From an uncultured Planctomycetota bacterium (GTDB taxonomy: Bacteria > Planctomycetota > Phycisphaerae > SM23-33): a DNA stretch of 64,000 nucleotides. The stretch is from positions 1-64,000 of the forward strand of contig CAITIS010000102.1 in the NCBI GenBank assembly GCA_903892515.1. The letters are read 5' to 3'. This document shows positions 56,508-64,000 of the stretch, piece after piece (position 1 is the first letter of the stretch; each line of letters begins with the position of its first letter). The translations under genes were made by a program, and so were the position numbers. The notes under the pieces were generated by a model, which saw only the letters and a list, made by a program, of their open reading frames with translations, did no database searches and was not told the DNA's origin.

Positions 56508-57238
56508 ACGTCCACCTCCGAAGCCAGTACCGAGCGCACCTGGCGCTGGAAGGCATCCAGCGACTCGAAGGTGCCGATGTCCGTGAAATGTCCCGTCGAA
56601 GGATACGCCCCGATCCGGCCAAGCATCTGCGGGAAGACGTCGCGTTCCATCGAAAATTTCTCGCCCAGTCGGCGATCTTGCAGCAGCGCCTTTTCCACGA
56701 CGTAGCAGCCGGCGTTTATCCAGCCGCTGCCGCATTGGGCGGTCTTCTCCACAAAGTGCGTCACGCGGGCGTCGCGATATCGCACCTGGCCGTAGCGGGC
56801 CCCGTCGGCCTGGTACGACAGCGCCATGGTGGCCGGCAGATCGGCATGCACGTGCTGCTGGAGCATCGCCCGCCAGTTCAGCGGCATGAAAGTGTCGCCA
56901 TTGAGGACGATGGCGCGCGGCCCCATGTGCTCGAAGGCGTTCAGTACCGCCCCGCCGGTGCCCAGTGGCTCCTCTTCGACGGCGTAGTCGATCCGCCAGC
57001 CAAAGAGCGAGCCGTCGCCGAAGTAGTCGCGGATCGACTCCCAGCGGTAGCTCACGGCCAGGACGAAATGGTCAAAGCCTTCCTTGGCCAGCCGGCTCAT
57101 CAGCAGATGCAGGAACGGCCGGCCCGATACGGGCAGCATGGGCTTGGGGAAATTCTCGGTCAGCGGGCGCAACCGCATGCCCAGTCCGCCGGCAAGAATG
57201 CAGACGGGAACGGATTCTTCCAACCGCCGGATCATCAT
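56504..57238 (-). CDS. NDP-sugar nucleotidyltransferase (HddC-like)
   Basis: VPVCILAGGLGMRLRPLTENFPKPMLPVSGRPFLHLLM; EEEPLGTGGAVLNAF; VLNGDTF. Confidence 0.9.
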   Translation of the reverse strand: MMIRRLEESVPVCILAGGLGMRLRPLTENFPKPMLPVSGRPFLHLLMSRLAKEGFDHFVLAVSYRWESIRDYFGDGSLFGWRIDYAVEEEPLGTGGAVLNAFEHMGPRAIVLNGDTFMPLNWRAMLQQHVHADLPATMALSYQADGARYGQVRYRDARVTHFVEKTAQCGSGWINAGCYVVEKALLQDRRLGEKFSMERDVFPQMLGRIGAYPSTGHFTDIGTFESLDAFQRQVRSVLASEVDV

Positions 57239-57450
57239 AGTAGGCGCCTCCCGCGCCGTAAGAGCAGAATCTATTACGATAGAATCGGCCTGGCAATATG
57301 AATTCCTTGAGAGAGGGCACAAAAAGTCAATCTCGCCGCCGATGTCACCGAGGGCGCAAAGGCTGGAAAGACAAAAGTGCCTCGACGCAGAGGCGCAGAG
57401 AGACAGAGAAGAGGATCGGAAAGCAAAAGCGCCGCCCGCCGTATTCTCTC

Positions 57451-57581
57451 GAACCGGTTTCATAACCGGTTTGACCCGTGGCACAGCCGCCCTCGGCTGT
57501 GGGTGTTGCGGCCAGGTCGATGTCTTCTCGCGCGGTTTCACGCCCGAGGGCGGGCGTACCACGGTTATGAAATCGGTTCTA
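57451..57581. mobile_element. MITE-like element, copy B, with ~17-bp terminal inverted repeats
   Basis: gaaccggtttcataacc ... ggttatgaaatcggttc; inner 101 bp matches 22578-22678. Confidence 0.82.
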
Positions 57582-57605
57582 AGCTTTTCTCCGATCCTGC
57601 GAATC

Positions 57606-58328
57606 TCAGTGTCGCGAGTGTTGTTGCCGGCTCTTCTCGCCGGTCGAGTCGATCTGAGAGCAGGCTCTCCTTAGTCGCCAGGCCAGGTACCGCCGCTCAT
57701 CTCGCCAGGCCAGGTATGCCAACTCATCCTGCTGCTGCAATTCGCGGTTGAGCACATGGGTTTTCTCGGCCAGCAGATGCTCGAACAGAACATTCTCGAC
57801 GTAGACGAGCCGATCGGCCCCCAGTTCACGCAAGCACAGGAATATGTCCAGCAAGTGCGTGTCGATGTAGTCGTGCCGCAACTCGTCCGGGCAGATGCCG
57901 CCCAGCAATTCGCACGTCCGCCGCGGCAGGAATGGGAACGTGGGCAGATTCGCGCCCTGCACGCCGTCGTTGCCGTAGGCCAGGCACACGCCATCGCGGA
58001 ATCGGCCGGCGGCTCCCAGCAGCAGATGGTCCCAGCCGGGCGTGCGGCAGATGATGTCATCGTTGAACAGCAGCACATGTTCGCCGTGGCTGCGGGTGAA
58101 AAGCTCGTTGGTCAGCCGGCCCATTCGCATCGCCGGTCCCACGTGCCGAATAACGCGGGCGTCCGGCAGGGGCATTTCGCGGCTGGGCACGTCGTCATCG
58201 TCGACGTACAGCAGCACCTCGATGCTGTCTGCATCGGCCGCGGTCGAGAACACGCCTTCCAGCGTTTGCCTGAGCAGTTCGCACCGCCCCCGCGTCGGCA
58301 GCAGCAGCGAAATGGCCAGACGGCTCAT
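57606..58328 (-). CDS. GT2-like glycosyltransferase
   Basis: ISLLLPTRGRCELLRQTLEGVFSTAADADSIEVLLYVDDDD; LLFNDDIICRTPGWD. Confidence 0.82.
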   Translation of the reverse strand: MSRLAISLLLPTRGRCELLRQTLEGVFSTAADADSIEVLLYVDDDDVPSREMPLPDARVIRHVGPAMRMGRLTNELFTRSHGEHVLLFNDDIICRTPGWDHLLLGAAGRFRDGVCLAYGNDGVQGANLPTFPFLPRRTCELLGGICPDELRHDYIDTHLLDIFLCLRELGADRLVYVENVLFEHLLAEKTHVLNRELQQQDELAYLAWRDERRYLAWRLRRACSQIDSTGEKSRQQHSRH

Positions 58329-59260
58329 GGCGCGGCCTCAAGCCCGTGGCGGCAGTACCAGTCATACGCGAGCTTGAGCCCCTGCGCCAGCGGCACCTCG
58401 GGCTTCCAACCCAGCTTGCGCATCGGCCCGCTGTCGAGCAGGCGGCGCGGCATGCCGTCAGGGCGGGACGCGTCGCAGCGGATTTGCCCGCGATACCCGA
58501 CGGCCTCGGCCATCCGCTGGGCCAGTTCGAGCATGCTGACCTCTTCGCCCGAGCCGATGTGAATGATCTCATCGCTGGGCAAACTCTCGGCATCCATCAG
58601 TTGGAGCATGGCCCGGGCCACGTCGGTCGAGTAGATGAACTCGCGCCGCGGCTGGCCGCTGCCCCAGATGACGAATTCAGCGTCGGACCGCTCCTTCGCG
58701 CGGTGCATCCGCGCCATCATCGAGCCGACCACGTGCCCCTCGTCGCTGAAGCGGTCGCCCGGCCCATAGCAGGTGGCCGGCACAACGGTGAGAAATTCCA
58801 GTTCGTGCTGGCGTCGCAGCGACTGTGCCAACATGCAGCCAGCCAACTTGGCGGTGGCAAAGGGCAGGCTCGATTCCTCCGGCGGCCCAGACCACAGCGC
58901 CGCCGGCGTAATTGGCTGGGGGCACTGCTTGGGGTACATGCAGGCGCTGGCGGGAAAGATCAACCGCCGCGTGCCGTACAAGGCCGCTGAGAGCATGACG
59001 TTGGTTGCGATAAGCACGTTTTCGGAGAAGAACTCAACGGGCTTGGTGCTGTTGGCCTTGATGCCGCCGACCCGCCCGGCCAGCAGGTACACCCGCTCGG
59101 GCCGGTGGGCGCGGAAGAACTCCTCCACCGCCTGCTGGTCGGTCAGGTGCAGTTCCGTTCGCGAGGCGGTCAGAGGCGTTTCGCCCCGCCGCACTAGCAG
59201 GTCCATGACCGCGCTGCCGATCAGTCCGGTATGGCCCGCGACGTAGGTAAGGCTGCTCAT
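58325..59260 (-). CDS. GDP-L-fucose synthase-like NAD-dependent epimerase/reductase
   Basis: YVAGHTGLIGSAV; VYLLAGRVGGIKANSTKPVEFFSENVLIATNV; ASACMYPKQCPQPI; LPFATAKLAG. Confidence 0.88.
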   Translation of the reverse strand: MSSLTYVAGHTGLIGSAVMDLLVRRGETPLTASRTELHLTDQQAVEEFFRAHRPERVYLLAGRVGGIKANSTKPVEFFSENVLIATNVMLSAALYGTRRLIFPASACMYPKQCPQPITPAALWSGPPEESSLPFATAKLAGCMLAQSLRRQHELEFLTVVPATCYGPGDRFSDEGHVVGSMMARMHRAKERSDAEFVIWGSGQPRREFIYSTDVARAMLQLMDAESLPSDEIIHIGSGEEVSMLELAQRMAEAVGYRGQIRCDASRPDGMPRRLLDSGPMRKLGWKPEVPLAQGLKLAYDWYCRHGLEAAP

Positions 59261-60454
59261 CTACGCCCGCTCCTTCATGAAGGTCGCCAGCACATCGCGG
59301 AAGTAGTCGATGTGCTCTGGCTCGATCTCCTGGTGCACACCGACATGGAAGCCCTTATCGCCGACATACTCGGCCTCGGAGAACTCGCCCCAGCGATGGC
59401 CCAGGTAGGCAAAGCCCGCGCACTGCGTCGGCATGGACGCGAACAGGTTCCGGGTATCTACGCCCTTGCTCACCAAGTGCAGCACGAGGTCGTCGCGCGT
59501 GAAGGGCGCATCGGCCCCCACCAGCACAGGCAAGGCGTGCGGGCCGAGGAATTCGTGCGGCTCCTCGCGGAACGTCTGGAGCAGCGGCCCAAAGCTGGTC
59601 ACCACGTCCATCATCGCCAACAGGTTGGCGTGCCGCTTGGTGACGATGGCATCGTAAATTTCCAGGCTGCCCAGCCCCACGGCCGCCTCCAACTCGTTCA
59701 TCTTGGCGGAAAAGCCCACGCGTTCGAAAACAAAGCGGATGTCGGTGCCGTGCTCGAAGCGCCGCCGGCACTCGCCCGAGCCGGTGTTAACCACGCAGAC
59801 GTCACACTTGCACGCCCGGCCATGGCTGCGGAGCGAACGAAGCACCCCGGCCAACTCCGCGTCGTTGGTCGTGACGATGCCGCCTTCGATGCTCGTGATG
59901 ATGTGCGCCACGTACAGGGAAAAGGCCGCCAGGTCGCCGATGGCGCCGACATTCCGGCCCTTGTACTTGGCGCCGTGCGCCTCGGCGGCGTCTTCGATCA
60001 CCGCCAGTTCGTGCCGCCGCGCGATGGCCATAATAGCGTCCATGTCGGCGGGCTTGCCCATCAGGTGCACCGGCAGGATCGCCCGCGTGCGCGGCGTGAT
60101 GGCCCGCTCGATCCGGGATGGGTCGATGTTAAGCGTCTCGCGGCGAACGTCCACGAAGACGGGCGTAAAGCCCGCCTGCAGCACCGCGTTGCCCGTGGCC
60201 ACAAAGGACAATGCCGGCAGAATCACTTCATCGCCACGCTGCGCGCCGCGTTCGTACAGGCACGCCAAAGCCAGCACCACCGCGTCGGTTCCGCTGGAGA
60301 CCGCCACGGCCTCGCTGGCGCCGACCAACTCGGCAAAGCGTTGCTCAAATCGCCGCACCAACTGGCCGCTGGAGACGCGCCCGCTCTCCAGGGCTTCCAT
60401 CGCCAACTGCTTGGCCAGCGGCGTGATCGTTATGGCGCCGAAAGGAATCTTCAT
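59261..60454 (-). CDS. DegT/DnrJ/EryC1-fold PLP enzyme, ColD/E1/RfbH-like 3-dehydratase type
   Basis: EAVAVSSGTDAVVLAL; VIEDAAEAHGAKYKGRNVG; AFSLYVAHIITSIEGGIV with His at the usual PLP-Lys position; VGFSAKMNELEAAVGLGSLE. Confidence 0.85.
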   Translation of the reverse strand: MKIPFGAITITPLAKQLAMEALESGRVSSGQLVRRFEQRFAELVGASEAVAVSSGTDAVVLALACLYERGAQRGDEVILPALSFVATGNAVLQAGFTPVFVDVRRETLNIDPSRIERAITPRTRAILPVHLMGKPADMDAIMAIARRHELAVIEDAAEAHGAKYKGRNVGAIGDLAAFSLYVAHIITSIEGGIVTTNDAELAGVLRSLRSHGRACKCDVCVVNTGSGECRRRFEHGTDIRFVFERVGFSAKMNELEAAVGLGSLEIYDAIVTKRHANLLAMMDVVTSFGPLLQTFREEPHEFLGPHALPVLVGADAPFTRDDLVLHLVSKGVDTRNLFASMPTQCAGFAYLGHRWGEFSEAEYVGDKGFHVGVHQEIEPEHIDYFRDVLATFMKERA

Positions 60455-61947
60455 CGAATCTCCGTGCTCTCTGCATGTCGCCGGCGGATGTTCACCGCCA
60501 GCATCTGTTGAATATGTCGTTTCGCTTCGGGGCCGAATTGCCGCTCGATGCGTTCCTGGTAAGACCGGTCGGCGAAGAACTTCACGAACGCCCGGTCGCG
60601 GAAGTTCAGCACCTGCTGGGCCGAAAGGTGCTTTGTCGGCAGCGGCAGCGTTTCATACCCAAGCTGCGAATAGCCCGCCCAGGCCTCGGGCAACGCCCAG
60701 TGCTCCTTGATCGCCTGCTCGTACAGCCGCGAGCCGGGATACGCCATCGCGCAATAGAAATTCGCAAACTCGAAGTCGTGAACCATTGCGGCCTGGAGTG
60801 TCGCGGCCATCGTGTGATAGTCGTCCTCCGGCAGGCCGAAGATGTAATTGGCGATGATGTAAATGCCCGCCTGCCGCGTCAAGGCGATGGCCCGCTCGAC
60901 CGTCTCGTCCTCGAATCGCTTGGACGCCTCCAACCGAACCGACGCCACGGCCGACTCGAAGCCGTACGCCAGCCAGTTCACGCCGGCCTGCTTAAGCTTG
61001 TCCAGCAGGTCGGGCGCCACCGTGTCGACACGGGCGTACGCCCAGATATTCAGCCCGTAGTTGCGTTCGATCAGCCCCTGGCAGATCGCCCGCACGCGCT
61101 CGGGCTTAAGCACGAACAGTTCGTCGGCGATCTTGATGTTCGTCACGCCGTACCGGCTGACCAGCAGGTCGATTTCGGCCAGCACCGACGCCACGCCGCG
61201 GTAGCGAATGCCGCTGCCGCCAAAGGGGGCGTTGATGCAGCAGAAGGAGCAATTGAACGGGCAGCCGAAGGACGTGTAGATGGCGGCGTACGGGCTGCGC
61301 CGGTCGAGGCGGTCAAAGCAGTGCCAGTTGTGGGCGCGATATCCGGCCATCGGCAGCAGGTCCCACGCCCCACCGTCCAAGTCGGCGTCCAGATCCTTCA
61401 GCAGCGGCGCCGGCGGCGTGTGCGTCACCTGGCCGTCGCGGCGAAACCACAGCCCGGCCACCTTTTCAAGTTCCTGCCCGCCGGCCTGGAGGCACGCCAG
61501 CAGCGCGTCCAGCGTGCGGAAGCCTTCGCCTTGAATGGCGAAATCGCAGGGTTCCTCGGTCAGCGTTCGCTCGGGCAGGGCCGAAACATGCACGCCGCCC
61601 AGCGCCAGCGGCAGCGCCGGCAGCGAGTCCTTGATCTGCTGGGCGATGAGCCTGACGACGGGCATCTTCTGCGTCGAGGCCGAGGGATTGGCCCCGTAAG
61701 CGAAGATCACCGCCAGGATCGGCGAAGCCTCTCCGACGCGCTGGGCCACCTGCGACGCAGTCAGCGCCTCGGCGTCAGCGTCGATGATCTCGACGGCCCA
61801 GGACTTCTGCTGCAAGTACCGCCCAACCAGCGCCAACCACAATGGCGGCTCGATCGCGGCCAGGTCATTGGAGAGATCCTGGTACGCCTCGGAGCGACCG
61901 CCGGGGTTTATCAACACAATGTCGCAGTGACTCTTCATCGTCTCCAC
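60451..61947 (-). CDS. B12-binding-domain radical SAM protein
   Basis: N-terminal B12-binding-like domain (IVLINPGG...LALGGVHVSALPE); FGCPFNCSFCCINAPFGG (CxxxCxxC). Confidence 0.92.
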   Translation of the reverse strand: METMKSHCDIVLINPGGRSEAYQDLSNDLAAIEPPLWLALVGRYLQQKSWAVEIIDADAEALTASQVAQRVGEASPILAVIFAYGANPSASTQKMPVVRLIAQQIKDSLPALPLALGGVHVSALPERTLTEEPCDFAIQGEGFRTLDALLACLQAGGQELEKVAGLWFRRDGQVTHTPPAPLLKDLDADLDGGAWDLLPMAGYRAHNWHCFDRLDRRSPYAAIYTSFGCPFNCSFCCINAPFGGSGIRYRGVASVLAEIDLLVSRYGVTNIKIADELFVLKPERVRAICQGLIERNYGLNIWAYARVDTVAPDLLDKLKQAGVNWLAYGFESAVASVRLEASKRFEDETVERAIALTRQAGIYIIANYIFGLPEDDYHTMAATLQAAMVHDFEFANFYCAMAYPGSRLYEQAIKEHWALPEAWAGYSQLGYETLPLPTKHLSAQQVLNFRDRAFVKFFADRSYQERIERQFGPEAKRHIQQMLAVNIRRRHAESTEIR

Positions 61948-63425
61948 AGCCGCCTGAGCCGGTCAGGCCCGACGCCACGCTTGAGCAAGCCTTCGGCCAG
62001 GTTCTCTTGGCGTGACAACAGCAGCACGCCGCCCGCAGCCTGCCAATCGCTGGGCAGTATATCATCAAGCCGCCACGGGCGCACGAAGCGAACCTCGATG
62101 CCCACGTCGCGCATCAGCGTCCGGACGATCCGCTCATGTGTGGAGTCGCAGACGAAAATCACGGGCGAGCGGCCTTCCAAGTAGGCCGTGCAGAGCAGGT
62201 GCCATGTGCGCCGCGCGAGGTACTTCTGTCGGCTCAGCCGTCGGCGGAAGGATCGGCGGCGCTGCGGATCGGACGGGGCCTGGCCTGCCATCCGCTCCCC
62301 CACGGCCAGCCGGTACAACCGCGGCAGCAGGAGCAGCTTCGTGGATCGCCGCAATAATGGCGCTGTACGCGGCGAATCGATGGATCCGGCCGGCAACCCC
62401 GGTTTGCCTGGCAGTCCCGGTGCGCTTGGCAGTCCGGGCTTGCCAGGCACGATGCGTCTGACCCGCTGGGCTGCCCGCAGCGCTTCGATGTTCCAACCGG
62501 CCACGCGAAGCGGGTCGATCAAGGCGGCGCAAATCCCGTCGGTGTCAGAAGAGTCCAGCTCACCCCGCCGCAAAAGTTCGATAGCCCGGTTTTCGACCAT
62601 TGGCCTGACCCTGCCGGTGCGCCTGGCCTCCAGCGCCAATAGCGACATGTGCCTGCCGTCGTCGGGGCCGGCGAAGTTCTCCGCGCCTGCCTGCCCGGGG
62701 TGCCACACGTGATACAGGAACTCGCTCTCGTGCCACCGCTCCGTCTTGCCGTCGTTGGCGAGCCGAAACGTCAGCTCGTACGGCCCGCAGATATGCCCGA
62801 TGTAGTCGTCGTGCTCATCCGCCCCGCCGATGGCCAGCAGATCCTGCCGCCTTGCCGACAAGCACGCCCCATAATTCAGGCTGTGAATGGGATCGCGCTT
62901 GTCGAGCAAGCCTTGGGTGGTCGAGCCGGCCCAGTTGATCGCCCCTTCGCCGGTGACCTCGTCGAAGTCAGGATAGTTGAAGGGATAGAAGCGCCGGCTG
63001 TTGTTGCGGACCTCGTCGTGATGCAGCGCCAGCCGGTCGTTCGCGGCAAAGGCGTCGATGATCGAGCGGACGAAACTGGGCTTGAAGAAGGCGTCGCTGT
63101 CCATGATCGTGACGATCTGGCCACGGGCCAGCGCGACGCCCACGTTGTACATGAGGTGCTTGTGGTAATAGACCTCCGGCGGCATCTCCAGCACGACGTG
63201 GGCGTCCACCTGCGGCCCCCGGCCGGGGCGCCTCTGCGAGCCGTCCAGCAGTTCCTTGGCCCGCCGCGACCAATACTCCACCCAGATGACCTCGTACTGC
63301 TCGCGCGGCACGTCCTGGCGGTCGAAATAATCCAGTATGTGGAAGCTGTCCCGGCAGGACCAGTCCAACAAAAGGAAACTGACCTGGGGCTGCGAACTCA
63401 GTGGCCGACGAAACACAATCTGCAT
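61935..63425 (-). CDS. Glycosyltransferase (GT2-like) with C-terminal extension and a short collagen-like GPP/GLP stretch
   Basis: VSFLLLDWSCRDSFHILDYF...VIWVEYWSRRAKEL; IVTIMDSDAFFKPSFVRSI; PGKPGLPSAPGLPGKPGLPAG. Confidence 0.8.
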   Translation of the reverse strand: MQIVFRRPLSSQPQVSFLLLDWSCRDSFHILDYFDRQDVPREQYEVIWVEYWSRRAKELLDGSQRRPGRGPQVDAHVVLEMPPEVYYHKHLMYNVGVALARGQIVTIMDSDAFFKPSFVRSIIDAFAANDRLALHHDEVRNNSRRFYPFNYPDFDEVTGEGAINWAGSTTQGLLDKRDPIHSLNYGACLSARRQDLLAIGGADEHDDYIGHICGPYELTFRLANDGKTERWHESEFLYHVWHPGQAGAENFAGPDDGRHMSLLALEARRTGRVRPMVENRAIELLRRGELDSSDTDGICAALIDPLRVAGWNIEALRAAQRVRRIVPGKPGLPSAPGLPGKPGLPAGSIDSPRTAPLLRRSTKLLLLPRLYRLAVGERMAGQAPSDPQRRRSFRRRLSRQKYLARRTWHLLCTAYLEGRSPVIFVCDSTHERIVRTLMRDVGIEVRFVRPWRLDDILPSDWQAAGGVLLLSRQENLAEGLLKRGVGPDRLRRLWRR

Positions 63426-63488
63426 AAATGCAATCTAGGGATTTTGGGCCGGGAAACAAGCACGCACCGGAAGAAGGCCGAAGGAAAG

Positions 63489-63551
63489 GTTGGAGGTTGG
63501 AGGTCGGAGGCCGGAGGTCGGAGGCCGGAGGTCGGAGGCCGGAGGTCGAAT
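63489..63551. repeat. Heptanucleotide array (GGTCGGA/GGCCGGA)n
   Basis: ggttgga ggttgga ggtcgga ggccgga ggtcgga ggccgga ggtcgga ggccgga. Confidence 0.93.
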
Positions 63552-63596
63552 GGGTGCCATAGGTTGAGCCGCGTCGTTTGCGGCTCTACCTATGCC
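63551..63596. repeat. REP-like GGTGCCATAGGTTGAGCCGCG...CGGCTCTACCTATGC hairpin
   Basis: gggtgccataggttgagccgcgtcgtttgcggctctacctatgcc. Confidence 0.88.
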
Positions 63597-63629
63597 AGAC
63601 CGAACCGCAAGGCAGCAGGTTTCCCGAGT

Positions 63630-63657
63630 CTTCCCGACTCCCGACTCCCGACTCCCG
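63630..63657. repeat. Heptanucleotide array (ACTCCCG)n
   Basis: cttcccg actcccg actcccg actcccg. Confidence 0.88.
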
Positions 63658-63661
63658 TCTT

Positions 63662-64000
63662 TCACCACGCATCCGTGCGGAACGGTTCAGCCGGCAGAGC
63701 GGCACCATTGACCAGGTTGCACTGCGGCGCAGCCGACCAGGCGTACCGCACCGCCACGGGCGCCGGCACGTCAGGACTGCTCAGCACCACACCCTGACCG
63801 TCGATCCGCGCCATGGCAGACACGAACCGCCGATCCTCGCCCGCCAGCGCGAAGGCCAGCGGCTTCTTGCCGTCGCGCGTGGCCAAGCCCTTGGCGTGAT
63901 CCAGCGCGACTCGCACTTTGCCCTTGGCCACCACAAAGCTCGCAAACACCGGCCCGCGCCACTCGATGGGTTTGCCATACGTCTTGGCCAGCGCCTGCAC
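63662..64000 (-). CDS. C-terminal part of an uncharacterised protein (truncated by the window)
   Basis: Open to the window edge; ends VRYAWSAAPQCNLVNGAALPAEPFRTDAW. Confidence 0.65.
   Translation of the reverse strand: MQALAKTYGKPIEWRGPVFASFVVAKGKVRVALDHAKGLATRDGKKPLAFALAGEDRRFVSAMARIDGQGVVLSSPDVPAPVAVRYAWSAAPQCNLVNGAALPAEPFRTDAW

Noticed and set aside
59231-62184. Large plus-strand ORFs (59231-60511, 60475-62184) antisense to the sugar operon
   Set aside because: Antisense shadows with Arg/His/Gln-rich composition; opposing frames carry full catalytic motifs

Overview
The window looks like a GC-rich Planctomycetota chromosome segment, probably Phycisphaerae-like. This is inferred from two LEPRxLL/dockerin secreted proteins, an exosortase/EpsI operon, and dispersed 'GVSPM/HGRDAHAT'-type hairpin repeats. 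Left edge (1-5.9 kb): a probable integrative island with an AlpA-like HTH, a tyrosine recombinase, an N6-adenine DNA methylase and an overlapping small protein with a PD-(D/E)XK-like signature; it abuts the 3' end of a tRNA-Thr(UGU). 6-16.2 kb: exosortase-linked polysaccharide export operon (BY-kinase-like, giant TPR protein, EpsI, exosortase, Wza-like). 16.4-54 kb: mostly housekeeping and carbohydrate genes (DcoH, M14 peptidase, GH36-like, FG-GAP and BNR-like secreted proteins, LeuD, GlyA, ThiE, GH94-like, CcsA/ResB, OmpA-like, DUF4091-like, TIGR03790-like, GHMP kinase, RAYT, isochorismatase-like, DnaB). 55.5-63.4 kb: tightly overlapping glycan operon (GHMP sugar kinase, NDP-sugar nucleotidyltransferase, GT2, GDP-fucose-synthase-like SDR with Tyr->Phe, DegT-fold enzyme with PLP Lys->His, B12 radical SAM, GT) that may make a 3,6-dideoxy-type sugar or heptose. 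Intergenic DNA carries several repeat classes: a REP-like hairpin flanking a RAYT, two MITE-like inverted-repeat families, a 10-bp-phased GGAAC array, and at least ten short arrays of unrelated sequence that all share a 7-bp period. All functional calls come from motif reading without database searches.
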